Below the pieces are notes generated by a model, which did no database searches, was not told the DNA's origin, and worked only from the letters and a program-made list of their open reading frames with translations. The translations under genes and the position numbers were made by a program. A stretch of 64,000 nt of DNA, taken from NCBI GenBank assembly GCA_002914805.1, contig JXTB01000138.1:637753-701752 (forward strand), in the 5' to 3' direction. Positions 1 through 12,236 of the stretch are shown piece by piece (the stretch's first letter is position 1; every line of letters begins with the position of its first letter). This DNA is from Parasponia andersonii. Taxonomy: Eukaryota; Streptophyta; Magnoliopsida; Rosales; Cannabaceae.

Positions 1-2075
1 AAATTTAAAATAGAAAAAAAAAAGACGATACAAAATAGGAACTAACCAATGAAGATGTAGGAAATGATATATATATATATATATATATGTATGCTAAATA
101 AGCTTGTCAAGCCATCAAGACAATTACCCAAAAATAAATCAATATATGAAAATAAGAGGAAGTAGATGGATGAGCACATGAATACTCAGTAGAGATTCAA
201 TTACAGGTTTTTAACCGGAATAAAATACTTATTTTCAAGATCCTACATGGCCAGTAAATATTCAAACGGTTCCAAAAAAATCCAGTTGGAAACACTGTCC
301 AAAGTTTATATTTTCCACACTATTACAAAACATTATTTCAAATCAAATTTATCTTCCAAAGGTTCAAATATTCGAAACCATTGTAAGACATAATCTCAAA
401 ATAAAATTATTGTCCAAATGTTCAAATATTCTAAACCATTATAAAACATTATATCAAAACTAATACATATCTATTCAAGTCAAGCACATAACAAGCAGTA
501 TAATTAATGACAAGTTCGAGCTACCATAGACTGGTGACGATAAGTATGCGATATAGTGTGAGTCACCCAAAAGGGTCGCACATATGTACTATATCCGAGT
601 CACCTAAGTTGATGACCGTAAGTGTGATATATAGTCCGAGCACGTTAGATAAGATACCATAAGTCTGAGTATCCAGTAGGGGTACGTAAGTGCAATGAAT
701 ACATACAATACTATATATATGATAAGAATGAGAATATGTATCATTTTCCACGAAATCATAAAATAGACCATGCAGTATTTTTTAATCATCTAAGTCCAGT
801 TCTCAAAATTAAATTTTCGTTCAATTTAAATTTTATAAAACTTTTGGTAGCATAATAGTCATTTTCATCAAAACCAATAAAATCCAGTTCATACAGAAAA
901 TAGTTCAAAATAAAATATTTGGTATACCAACTAGTGTGACTTACCTCATATGTAGTTTAAATTTCAAATCATATCAAAATGAGTATAAATCATATTTTTA
1001 TCAAATATTTTACAAAATTCTATATTTATACAAAATATGTGAAAATCAAAATTAAACCAACTTAAAGATTAAGTAATCGAATCTCTACCTCAATTAAGTG
1101 ACTCGATAATACTACGATACTACTGAGAGCATTTGGTACCATTGGGCTATCATTCAGAGAGTCAGGGGTTGTTTTCGATCTCTTGATCACTTGGTTTGAA
1201 ATTTCGTTTTTTAGCAAAACCTCAAATAGAGAAACAGACATCTCCACTGAATTCCCAATACTAAAATTAGCTAGGTTAAATATTTGACTCGACCAATTCG
1301 GGCTTTGGCTAGACCTAACACTTTGAGATGCAAAATGAGGCAAATTTGAGCCTTTAGATCTCGTTTTTCGTGTTGATCATCAAACATAATCAATATATAT
1401 ATATATGTATTAAAATTTATATTTTTATGAGTACATTACAAATATGATGTTTATCTTGCAATCTAACAGTCAGATTGAAAAGTTAACATACAAAACTAAA
1501 AACTCAAAAATATTCATTAGTGGCAGATTTTGATATAGTTAAATTCGAGTTAAGAGTTAAATATTAGTAGAAAGATTATGAAGAGACGAATTGAACGCTA
1601 CTAGTTTCATAACCTGAGGTGGCTGGAGTTGATGGCCACGAATAGAAACACCCATAACTTTTTTCCGTGTTTTCCGATGATGGAGGCGGCGATGGGGCTC
1701 TAGCTTCTGGCAAGGGGAGTTTTCATGGGTGACAAGGCGGCATGGGTGGTCGGCGTTAGTCATTGCTAGTAAGAAGAGCTTCATCGAAAGGGTGGCAATG
1801 GCGACTTATTTCAAAGAGAGAGAGAGAGAGAGCTAAGAGATTGAGAGGATAGAGAGAGAAAGAGGCGGCCAGGTAGTGCTCATTTAATGGGTGCTTGGTT
1901 TTGTGACTAAACCCCTTACTCAAAAACTTTCTAATATAAGTCCACAAAATTGCAAATAAACTCTTATTTTTGAAAATTCTCTCAAGTAAACCCAAATTTG
2001 AATTTAATATTATTAATTTAAAATTTTTTATGGTCAAAAGACCAAATTGCCCTCATAAAATTCAGGGGTTTTACA
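1..2075 (-). repeat. Probable long LTR-like dispersed repeat, minus orientation
   Basis: No convincing gene is visible. Read on the minus strand, the block begins at 2075 with TGTAAAACCCC, followed by AATTTTATGAGGGCAATTTGG. That resembles the TGTAA start and 'not translated, fills with AT' body of plant chromovirus (Tekay/Del-like) LTRs. The opposite end is not seen and may lie outside the window. AG-rich runs lie at 1817-1834 and an AT microsatellite at about 68-88. The short minus ORFs at 1062-1343, 1557-1784 and 1756-2037 have no recognisable domain. The edge abuts the 5' break of the Copia fossil, so this may be an LTR inserted into that older element. The family is inferred from general appearance only. 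Confidence 0.3.
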
Positions 2076-2089
2076 GCTTTACTATTACA

Positions 2090-3206
2090 TATCGATAGTT
2101 CCATTGACTCTAGGGTCTTAGACTCCAGAGTTTCGTTTCATTCCATTGCACACTGTGATATATTGGAGAATTATATCCTTGGTAATTATAGAAAGGTTTA
2201 TCTAGCTGACGAAGAACCTTTAGATATTATTGGTGTGGAAGATATTCATTTGAAGATGTTAACTAGGTCAGTGTGGAAAATCTAGAAAGTAAGACATGTA
2301 CTAAAGTAGATACGAAATCTTATATCAGTGGGATAACTTGATGATGACGAGAATAATATGAACTTTTTTGGTGGCTCATGGAAGGTTAGTAAAGAAGCCA
2401 TGATGGTTACTCGAGAAAATAAGACTAGAACTCTCTACATGACTTTAAGTTACAGAGATACATTGGTGATTGTCAATATTAGTGTTGATTCAAAGCTATG
2501 TCACTATAGACTGAGGCTTATGAACAAGAAGGGAATAAAGGTGATGCTGTTAAAAGGAAAGCCACCGGAGCTGGAGTCAATTGAGCATAACTTATACAAA
2601 TATTGTATCTTTGGCAAGTAAAAGACAATGAACTTTTCAAAAGGCAGAAGAGAACCAAAAGTAGCAAAGTTAGAGTTAGTTCATATAAATGTACATGGGC
2701 TATCTCCTATGACATCCCTTGGAGGCTCAAGATACTATGTCACTTTTATTGATGATTTGAACAAAAAGGTATATGTTTATTTTCTGAAAAACAAATTTGA
2801 TATTTATAATACATTTTAAAAGTGGAAAGACATTATTAAGAATGAAACTAATCTAAAAGTGAAATGCTTGCGGTCTGACAATGGGGAAAAATCTAATAAT
2901 GATGATTTCAAGAAGTATTATGCCAATAACGAGATCAAGTTCGAGAAAACCATTCTAGGAAAACTTTAACAGAATAGTGTTGCTAAAAAGATGAACAAAA
3001 CCCTAAATAAATGTGCTAGGAGCACAAGGTTGTACGCAGAGTTGCCAAAGATATTTTGGACTGATGTAGTTAATACCGTTGCATATTTTATTAATAGAGG
3101 ACCATCAATACCATTAGATTACAAAATACCAAAAAAAGTTTGGAGTGATAAAGAGTTACCTTTCTTTCTTGAAATTGTTTGGTTATTTGTCTTATTTTCA
3201 TATTGA
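2090..3206 (+). pseudogene. Copia fossil: pre-integrase and integrase part
   Basis: Segments similar to the GAG-pre-integrase domain (about 2350-2625) and the rve integrase core (about 2650-3190) of Copia polyproteins can be read on the plus strand. Recognisable stretches are SKLCHYRLRLMNKKG in the pre-integrase part, GGSRYYVTFIDD in the integrase core, and RSTRLYAELPKIFWTD near the integrase end. The reading is broken at several places. Family assignment rests on these conserved strings and their order. No function is expected. Confidence 0.85.
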
Positions 3207-3559
3207 TCCTAAATCTAATAAGTGTTTCTTTATTGGTTATGGTGATGCTGAGTTTGGTTATCGTTTATAAGATGACCAAAATCAGAAGATCATTAGAAAT
3301 AGAGATGTTATATCAATGAGTAGGTGATGTACAAGGAGAGGTTGGATACCAGAGTTGATAGTGCATGTCCTGAAGTTAAGAAGTTAGAGGAAATTCCATT
3401 GAATAACATCTTAGTAAATGAGATGAAGACTAATAATAACAAGGAGATAAAAAAGATGTAGCATTAGTGGTGGAGCCATGAACCCTAGTAGCTGAACTCA
3501 GAAGATCTTTTAGAACAATCTGACCTCCTTAGAGATATTTCTCTGCACTACATTACATT

Positions 3560-5071
3560 CTGTTGGCATATAAAGGCAAGTCGGAGACCTTTGAAGAAAT
3601 GATACAGAATGATGAGTCAACCAAATAGGAGTTAGTCATGAAAGATGATATGGATTCACTGGCATCTAATTAGATATGGGAGTTAGCTGAACTACTAAAA
3701 GGAAAGAAGGCATTACATAAAAAGTGGGTCTACTGAATAAAGGGAGAATATAATGGCAGCAAATGGTACAAGGCATGGCTTATTGTCAAAGGATTTCAAT
3801 TGAAGGAAGGCATCGATTATACCGAGATTTTCTCTTTAGTAGTTAAATTGACCACTATTAGAATAATACTAGGTTAATGGCTAAAAAATAATTGCATCTA
3901 AATTAATTAAATGTCAAGACGACATTTTTTCATAGTGACCTAAAGGAAGAAATTTACATGAAGTACCCACAAGATTTTGAAGTACAAAGAAAAGAGATAG
4001 TGTAAACTTCAAAAGAGCCTGTAAGACTAAAACATGCTCTAAGGCAGTAATACAAGAACTTCGATGCGTACATGAGTAACAATGGTTTCTTACAGTGCTA
4101 GGCAGGTCATTACTATTATGTAAAAAAGTTTGATAATTCCTATATTATTCTATTTTTATATGTAGATGATATGTTGACTGCTGGAGCTAGTATAGAGGAA
4201 ATTGAGAAGCTTAAGAAGGAATTATTAAAAGAGTTTTCTATTAAGGATTTGAGAGCTCTAAAGCAAATCCTTGGGATGTGGATTTCTAGAGAAAGAGTGA
4301 ATGAGAGTTTGAAGCTATCTAAGTTGGAGTTCGTGAAGAAGGTACTTAGTAGATTCAATATAGATGGTGCAAAACCGATAAGTACTCCTTTAGATAGTCA
4401 CTTCAAACTAACTAAAGAGTAGTTATCTTCAACTGAACAGAAACAAGCTTACATAGCCAAAGTGCCTTATTCTTCTACTATTGGCGGCCAGCCTTATGTA
4501 TGCCATGGTATATACCAGACTTGATATAACACGTGTAGTGTGAGTAATGAGCCGATATATGGGCAATCCTGGAATATAATATTGGGAAGCGATGAAGTAG
4601 ATTTTCAGATATTTAAGAGGTACTAGTAATATGGCCTTGCGCTTCAAAAAGTCAGATTTAGGTCTATAGGGCTATGTTGATGCTAACATGGCTAGCGATT
4701 TAAATAGCAAAAAGAGTACTTTTAGAGGTACTGCAGTTAGTTGAGTTTCAAAGTTGCAAAAGATAGCTGTACTTTCAACCATTGAGGCAGATAACGTGAC
4801 CATAACAAAAGCAAACAAGGAGTTGGTATGGTTATAGCCATTCTTGGAGACGTTGGGTCACAATCAAGATAAGAGTGTGTTGTATTGTGACAGTCAGAGT
4901 GCAATTCACTTGGCAAAGAATCCTATTTATCATGTTGGGAAAAAGTATATACAAGTTCGATATCACTTCATAAGATTAGCTTTAGAACATGAAGTCTTGG
5001 TGCTAAATAAGATTCTAGGAAGCAAGAACCCAACTGATATATTAACAAAGATGGTCACCATTGACAACTAA
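3560..5071 (+). pseudogene. Copia fossil: reverse transcriptase and RNase H part
   Basis: The plus strand continues with a degraded Copia reverse transcriptase. Its catalytic YVDDM is visible at about 4160, followed by the connection region (LKQILGMWISRERVNESL). A Copia RNase H remnant at about 4680-5071 ends with KNPTDILTKMV, the usual polyprotein C terminus. The short purine-rich stretch at about 5168-5178, just before the 3' LTR, is in the expected place for the polypurine tract. The coding part is interrupted repeatedly. Confidence 0.85.
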
Positions 5072-5178
5072 AGTTGTGTTCGGCTTCTATTGGCTTGCAA
5101 GTATAAAGATGAGAGAGATGAGTTGCTACATTAATCAATTGTGAAGACATAATTAAAATTAGTCTTCAAGTGAGAGAT

Positions 5179-5695
5179 TGTTAAGTGGTAGAATTTCTTT
5201 TTTAAGGAAAACATTACTAATTCTTTGTACATTCGTGTATTAGCTGTGTAAACAAAATACGATTTTGCTCCGTATACGAAAAAAACACAATAAAGAAAAA
5301 ACAATCGTGTATTAGCCGCGTATTTTATATGTAAATAATATATAAATGATTAGATAGAGGGTTAGTGATCTAAACCTATAAATAATAACTTTATTTCTTC
5401 ATTTTATTAATTCTAGAGAAGTGAAAAATACCAAATATAGTGAAAATAAAATAGAGAGAACAATACAATTTTTCTCTTAGGCTTATTTGGAGCTTAGATG
5501 TGAGGAGTGCCGAGTGAGTATTTGTAAACACGTACAAAGATTTCTTTTCTTCTTATAGTAAAGATCTGTAATAGCTCTAAATTGGGGAACCATGCAAAAT
5601 TTTGTGTCTTATATTTGCCTATTTTGGTATTTATTTCCACTTTATTTTTTATTGCTTCATTATTTTGTGTTTATTGGAAAAGTTATTCTCTAACA
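5179..5695 (+). repeat. 3' LTR of the Copia fossil
   Basis: The segment starts TGTTAAGTGG immediately after the purine-rich AGTGAGAGAT and ends CTCTAACA, giving TG...CA ends with the TGTTA/TAACA inverted dinucleotide set typical of Copia LTRs. It is 517 bases long. No 5' partner lies in the window, so neither a target-site duplication nor an LTR-based age can be read. Confidence 0.75.
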
Positions 5696-6139
5696 ATTAA
5701 TTGTGAATAATTTTAGTTGATTTAATTTGAGAAAATATGCATTTAATTTTAATAAATAATTTAAATAGATAAATCAAAAACTTTTTTAATAATTACTATT
5801 ATATTAATAATCGAAACATTATGATAAATAATAGGTATAAAATTCTATTTTAATAAATATTTAAATATTGAATAAATAACTATAAATAACACATTTTGAG
5901 TATAATATAGTCAGAGGTACCGTACCGTATATTTCTCAACATTACGTCTGTTACGAGTAGATTGTAATTACATTTTACATGATATGGTACGAGATTGAGT
6001 TTATTAATCTGGTGATTAAAATCAGCCGCTGCTGGTGTTCGGAGCATGCTCTGAAAAATACGAAGGTCGTTGGATTCTGAATTAGTCTTGACTTCTGAGA
6101 AATCAGTTCCCTCCGAAGAAAAATCAGTCGGTCAAAACA
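5696..6139. other. Intergenic, 5' flank and leader of the ODR4-like gene
   Basis: This AT-rich spacer lies between the Copia 3' LTR and the ODR4-like start codon. The last ~150 bases become GC-richer (from about 6020), as expected for a 5' UTR. I see no clear TATA element or other gene here. Confidence 0.5.
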
Positions 6140-6221
6140 ATGGTGAAAGCGGTGATCGGAGAAGAAACTAAGCTCAAAGAAGCTGAAGATCGACTCTCTC
6201 ACTCTGCAACTCCGGCTGAGG

Positions 6222-6266
<45 letters not shown>

Positions 6267-9200
6267 CAAACACGGCGTTAGCTTTCTCTGAAAATTTAGG
6301 GTTTCTTTTCTCGGTTGAGTTCGTTTCGTTCAGGTGGGGCTGGTGATAGGGAAACTGAGCTCGACGCTGGACAGGGGCTTCGTCTTCGACCTGGTCCCAA
6401 CTCCACTCAACGACGCCGGAGAGCCTGCTTGTTCGCTCCTCGACCCTTCCAAGGATGACAAGAAGAAGGGATCAAAACCCAAATCTCAGGCTCCTGATTC
6501 TTCTGCTTTGGCAATCGACAAGGATTGGGTTGCCGAACATGCTCGCCAGGTTCCATGCTTTGAATTTACTTACAAATTTAAATGTGGGTTTACCATATAT
6601 AATGTGTGTATATAGAGATATGAGTTGTTGGTTTTAATCCAATTTTGGGATTTTAGGTTTACAGAATGTTGTTAGGTGGCATGAAGGTGATTGGGATCTA
6701 TGTATGGGTCGGCGATAATGCTTTCAAAAATTCAACCATTACGCTTTGTCAGGTAAGTTGTGCTGTGGAATTTGTTTCTGTCCTTGAATTAGATCTTTAG
6801 CATTGTAATATCACTGAAAATAATATGTGATCTTTGCCCTGCTGGGTTGCTGTTTCATTTGCCTCGCTTAGAATGTCGATTTTCAGTGGTCTAGAAGAGA
6901 TTGTTTCGATTCGTATTTGATATTTTTAATTATTCCAGTACAATCTGTACTCAGCTCATACGAATACGAGGTTTGTGGTGATGACCTCTGTATGGTGGAA
7001 TTCGACCCCTTTGAAGTGCTTGTATGAAACTATAAATGATGGGTTCGCTGCCACTGTTTGTAGTTATTCAAGAGTTTTCCTTGGAAATTCTGCATGGAGT
7101 AAATCAATGTAATTGTTAATAGAGTGGCTTTTGCAGACTGCAAAGGGCGTCGCGGATGCAGCACCCCTTTCTGGGATTGATTTGGATGAAAGAATTCTTA
7201 TTCACATTTGTTACAGTCCAAGGAGGTATTTTACTTCATACAGCTGTCTACCGAATTATGCCTGCAATACTTGAGTAATGAGGACACTAACTAAATTGTT
7301 GATTCGTTCAGGTGGACGTGTCGAAATTGCTCATTGACATCAAATATTACTTCAAGCAATCTACGACCTTCTGACTTTAAGATGGGAAAGGTCTTAAATT
7401 CCCTTCAAAGATTTAGGTGCATGTACAACTTTGATCTTAGGTAATGTGTGTCCTACTCCTATCTACTTTTTATTTACATTAGTTGCTTTTCATTTTTAAT
7501 GCACTTTGCCGTCGTAATCCAAGAAACATTTTATTCAGAGTCTGCAACATTTGATTTTTTTCTTCTAATTGTTTGTTTATACTATTGTAATTTTGTGTAA
7601 AACGTCTTTATATATCTTTAAATCTGGGAACAGACCTTCTCATTTACAAGTACTCTTTGTATTCTTTTTTTCTCATTTTTTTGAAGGTTTATTTTCCAAT
7701 TTATTTGAGGCAACTGTTTGAGACTGAAACCTAGATTTGCTTGCTCAGTTCTTTGTGCCCGCCTTGCTATCAAAAGAGCTGTTGAAAATCTATTCCTTGA
7801 GCTTTACCTGCACTAACTGGGGCAAGATCATTCTGCTGAAAAATGGATGCTTGTCCATCTTATTTTTCTAGAGATTCTGAAGTATTGATGCACTTATGCC
7901 CCAAAGGAAGATAAAAATAATAGAAAATCCCGATGACACATTGGTCAAGATTATATAAAGATTGAAAAGAATCATTGAATATTCGAATTGAATAAGCTCT
8001 AAGAGCCAACAACATTTTATCATATGATCAATATGCAACTAGACCCCTAGCATGAACATTTTTTGTTGCTGGAAACTGCAGCATGAAATTTATATGTGGC
8101 AGAAAATTTAGGTTCATATTGTTCAAACTGACAATGATTACATGATTGAGTCATGTGCAAAGTTAATGTTGAAGTTGATGCCAAATTCTTTCTCATGTAT
8201 GCTCTGCCATCATTGTTGATTTGTTGTGCTGGTTTTGGTGTGAGCTACTTGGCAAACAGTATTGTGCAATCGGGTTATCATTACAAGTAATTAGAGTGAA
8301 CCATATTCCACTTGTGTTTTTTACATCATGGTTGGTGGTTATTTTTGTTTGTCAAATGACCTAGACAAGAACTAAATGCTACTTTAGATGGCTTCTTATG
8401 GGTATACCTATGTTTTCCCAGATTGCCCATGTACAAGAGTGCATCAAATGTCCAAACATTGCCTGATATTCTTCGTCATGCGATTTCTGTTCATGCCAAA
8501 GAGCTAAAAGGCGCAAAAGCCATTATTGATGGGAATTTGGTAAGTAGCACTCAGATGTTGAGCTGTCGGAACTTCAGTACTATTAAACTATTTTCTAAAG
8601 CTGTAGATTTGAGGCTTCGCATCATCATTCTGTTTTATTTGCTACACCCCCGACGTTGTTAACAGATCTTTTCAATAAATGTTTTTGAGCTTTTTATTCA
8701 GCATAGAGTTATTAGAGGCCTTGAAATAGGAAAATGTTGGTTGCTGGTGAGCTTTTATTATTTCTTCAGATACAAAATACACCTCAGTTGTATTCATGCA
8801 TGTGATGTGAAAATTGATTTATTTCCAGTCTTTTGAACTAATGCAGTAATTTTCCCTTTAGTCCCAAACAGATTGGTTTACTTCGATCTTTTTATTGTTA
8901 TTGTTATTGTTTTTTCTTTTGTTTATTTTTATTTTAGGTGGAAGTAAGTAGTAACACATTTTAGTAGATTTTTCTTAGATAAACTTCTCCTTTGAACAAT
9001 TTCAGGTTGTTAATGACAAGCCATGCACTTCGGATGGTTTACATGAAGTTGAGTTGTTGCTACCATTCATGAAAGATGTTTCAACTGAAGGTCTGTTGGC
9101 AAATAAATTGGAATAACTTTTGTGATGCTTTGAGTTCCTCAAAATTTTATTCTTAAACATTTGTCCGTGTTTTATAAAGCATGCAGCCAAAAAGAAGTCA

Positions 9201-10803
9201 TTGGTGCTATCGTTTTTAGTGGATCTGTATGTTCTTTCGCATACATTAATTCGAAAGAACCAATTTCACAAGCTGTTGCTGATATAAAGGTACTTAATTT
9301 CCTATAATTAATTAAAAAAACAACGGTCAAATTGACTCTATTTTTTATTTTTTTTGCCTGGATAATCTTGAATTAGCCCTTTAAATAGAATTTTCTTCAT
9401 TCCACTAAATTTTATTATTGTCAGCAATGCTATGTTGTTTCCTTTAAATGCTATATTTGATCCTGATCTTTGTTTTGTAATTCCTGGAAAAAATTCCTGG
9501 TACATATAGTCTTTTAAGCTATTCATAACTAAGGTCCATATCTATTGCAATATTGAACATTTTTTCTGTTTTAGGAAGATATTATCCTGAGCCTGCAAAG
9601 TAGATTGGATGTCATATGTGATGAGGCGGATGGAGATACAAGTGAGACCGATGGTGGAAGCATGGAAGGAAGCGACAAGGAATCTCCCACTTCCCGACTT
9701 TTCATACACTTATTGCGGTGCGTTTGCCGCTACGATATTGAAATTTCTTGTGTTAATCTATCATCTTTAGTTTGATCTTGTATTTATTTCAATCTTAAGA
9801 GAATGTTGGGATTCATAGCATAGATCGGATTTTATTTCTATCCACATCGTGTTATGTGGCAAGAATTTGGTACTAACTATTTCAGTTGAGCGAAATATTA
9901 ATTTATTAGTTTAACCTTCTGTCTGTTACATATTTTCACTAAATGCTCCGTGAATCTTACGAGGTGGCACAAAGCACAACTCACAATGTACTCATTTTAA
10001 GAAAGTTTCCTGCATCATTGGCTTTCTCCATGTAAAAAATTGGTTTTATTATGTTCTTTTGTAAAGGAGATCTTGAAATTGAACTTATCACATGTGGCTG
10101 GAGAACATCTTCATTAATCATTGATTAGCATCCATCTTCGTGGGGCATTCTCTGCTAAAGCTGACTATCGTTCTTTTCTTTACAGAAAAACTACTAACCT
10201 TTCATTTCCCCGAAGAGTCTTTGTTCCCTGGTTGGCAGGCTTGCTTGTGTGTGACTATTTACAATCATCTGAGACGCTTGAGGTTTGTACTTCTGGATAA
10301 ATGTAGGCCAACAGTCTTGCAGTGAAAGAAGAGAATTTAGAATCATGTCTTGTATTGCCTTATGCTTGGAGGTGGATTCTGTTTTTGCTTTTTACTGTGT
10401 CTTGGTTAATGGCATGACCTTTTCTTTTCACCTTTATTTGTTGATTAAAACTTAATATTCTCACAGTAATGATCTGTAGAGTAGCATTCAGTTTTACAGT
10501 TACTTGTCCTTTTAATGCTCTTAGGTACTAAAAGACCATTGTGTCGAGCTGTTGTCAATGAAAGCTACGTTTGATAACTCGATGATCCTGGAACCTGAAG
10601 TGGAACCACCTGCTGTAATCACTAGATCTTTTTGGGATGTGGCTGTGCCTCTTGACACAGTATCTTCCTCAAAGAAGAGCTTAAGAGGGGAAACAAGCGG
10701 GAAAACAGAGAAGTCTGCAAATTTCAACATCATACTCGCTGCCTTCGTCCTTTTTCTGTCTGTCATTGTTGGGTATGTTCTCCTTTATGTCAAAGGATCA
10801 TAG
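6140..10803 (+). CDS. ODR4-like tail-anchored membrane protein (11 exons)
   Basis: Exons read by GT-AG boundaries and continuous frame are 6140-6220, 6334-6549, 6657-6752, 7137-7225, 7312-7440, 8422-8539, 9006-9090, 9180-9289, 9575-9717, 10186-10282 and 10525-10803. They total 1443 bases, or 480 aa plus stop. Family-typical stretches are VGLVIGKLSSTLDRGFVFDL near the N terminus, GGMKVIGIYVWVG, FPRRVFVPWLAGLLVCDYL, and a single hydrophobic segment at about residues 456-477 followed by a tiny tail. This is the ODR4 layout, an ER-tail-anchored protein. In animals ODR4 helps receptor trafficking and partners the UFM1 peptidase UfSP2; the plant role is not established. A basic/acidic linker (SKDDKKKGSKPK) lies at about residues 68-79 and an acidic Ser/Asp/Glu stretch around residue 325. 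The frame is unbroken throughout, so the gene looks functional. It is tail-to-tail with mutase-like copy A. The ATG at 6140 is chosen as the first ATG of the frame. Confidence 0.88.
6223..6264 (+). repeat. (TC)n microsatellite in intron 1 of the ODR4-like gene
   Basis: About 19 TC units lie just inside the first intron, close to the donor at 6221. Such pyrimidine runs at the 5' end of plant genes are common and length-variable, so it could serve as a polymorphic marker. Confidence 0.9.
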
Positions 10804-12236
10804 TTCATTGATGGAGTTTTAAGTTATAAATCAAAACGGTTAAAATTTTGGTACTCGTTAAGTTTCACATTGAATTTATATTTCTCGCTTGTTGAATTTA
10901 GTGCAAAGCAGCCTCCCATTACCTTGAAATCGGGTTCGCTTCAAAATAGATTGATATTCATACGATTATATTGAACAATATTTTCTTTTTATTTTATTTT
11001 TTCAATCTTGCAATTGCAAGACTAAGGAAATTGACAAAGTGGTACTGTGTTTTAATTCCTTAGATCTTCCCTTGTAAAATCTCAGAATCATTTAATTTGA
11101 AGGAAAAAAATTTAATTTTCTCTCCCTTGTCTAAGAGGTCAAAAGTAAGGGTAGCAATTTATCGTATTGTCATGTCGTATTCTTGTTAGGTCTAGACATT
11201 TATTTAATGAGCAGCTATGGAAGTCAAATTTGACATAATTATTTAATATGTTAATATTAAATATGTTATTTAGTTCAACTTGCCATAATCCATTAACATA
11301 TTAAGTTTATGTTAGTTTATTTCACATTTACAATATAACTTGATATAATCTATTAACTTATTTCACATTTCTAATATAACCAATCAGTCACGATGAATCA
11401 AATAAATATAATACAGAGTCTAAAGTTTAAACTAAAGTTTTAGTTCATAAAACATAAAAGGAAGTTTTAAGTCTTATACACAACTTTATATAAAGCCTCA
11501 AAAGAAATTTAAACCTGTTAAATTGTGTTAATTTAAGATTTAACAGATTAACATGCTTTTGACTTATTATTTAATTATGTTTAAACTATTTTGACTCTAC
11601 CCGTTTAAGGGAGATCTGGACCCGTTAACTTATCAGCCTTGGACAAAAGTCCTGTGATTCCAAAAGTATACAATTTTTTGTACCACCACCATAAATAACG
11701 GGGTAAAAGAAAGTAAATGATAAGGTCAGAAGAATAACCAAGGGTCAGTAGACAACTTTTGGTTGAGAATTGACTGTTCATAAATTCATAGTTCACAATG
11801 CATTCAGTAACCTACACTAATACTCAAGATAAGGTGCGTTTTAAAGAGCAAGACGAAATCTGAATAACAACATTCTGCCCAACATAACTAAATAAATGAT
11901 TCTTCAACTTCCAGAGCCAAGTAAAATACTAGATTCTGGTTACTCAAAGCATCTATATTCCCATTAAAAGAACTGGTGCTTAAAATTAAAAACCCTCTTT
12001 AGCAGGGTCCCGACTAAACAACAATAGAGTAGAATATTCAAAGAATTGAACTTCCTAACAGAGCTAAGAAGCCTTCATAAATAGTGTACTATAAAAAGTT
12101 TCTAGGGAAATGTTGAACAAGAATCTGGTCAAATTTGTCATTCCGCTCTAACAGAACATAGCAGCCGCCATGAAAACCGCAGACGCTGCAAATCGTATAT
12201 TGCTTTATCAGGCGTGTTTTACACCCAATACTGTAT
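10804..12236. other. Convergent intergenic spacer
   Basis: This is AT-rich DNA between the 3' ends of the ODR4-like gene (+) and mutase-like copy A (-), and presumably holds both 3' UTRs. The stretch 11150-11640, starting GGGTAGCAATTTATCGT and containing several TTAAC/CATATT repeats, resembles the opening of common plant hAT-type inverted-repeat elements. A matching opposite end is not seen, so it is not called as an element. No gene is recognised. Confidence 0.5.

Larger units (their letters stand above)
2076..5695 (+). mobile_element. Ty1/copia LTR retrotransposon fossil, 5'-truncated
   Basis: The plus strand carries the remains of a Copia polyprotein in the usual Copia order: pre-integrase region, integrase, reverse transcriptase, RNase H, then a 3' LTR at 5179-5695. 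The gag part and the 5' LTR are absent from the window, because the element begins within the protease/pre-integrase zone next to another repeat. Family resemblance is clear in the integrase (SLGGSRYYVTFIDD at about 2718), in the RT catalytic stretch (LYVDDML at about 4156) and in the RNase H end (SVLYCDSQSAIHLAKNP). It is an old, non-autonomous fossil interrupted many times (well over ten breaks) and not part of any host gene. Confidence 0.9.

Noticed and set aside
1557-2037. Possible host gene on the minus strand near 1.6-2.0 kb
   Set aside because: The peptides have no recognisable domain, and the region carries AG microsatellites and a repeat-like edge. A dispersed repeat fits better.
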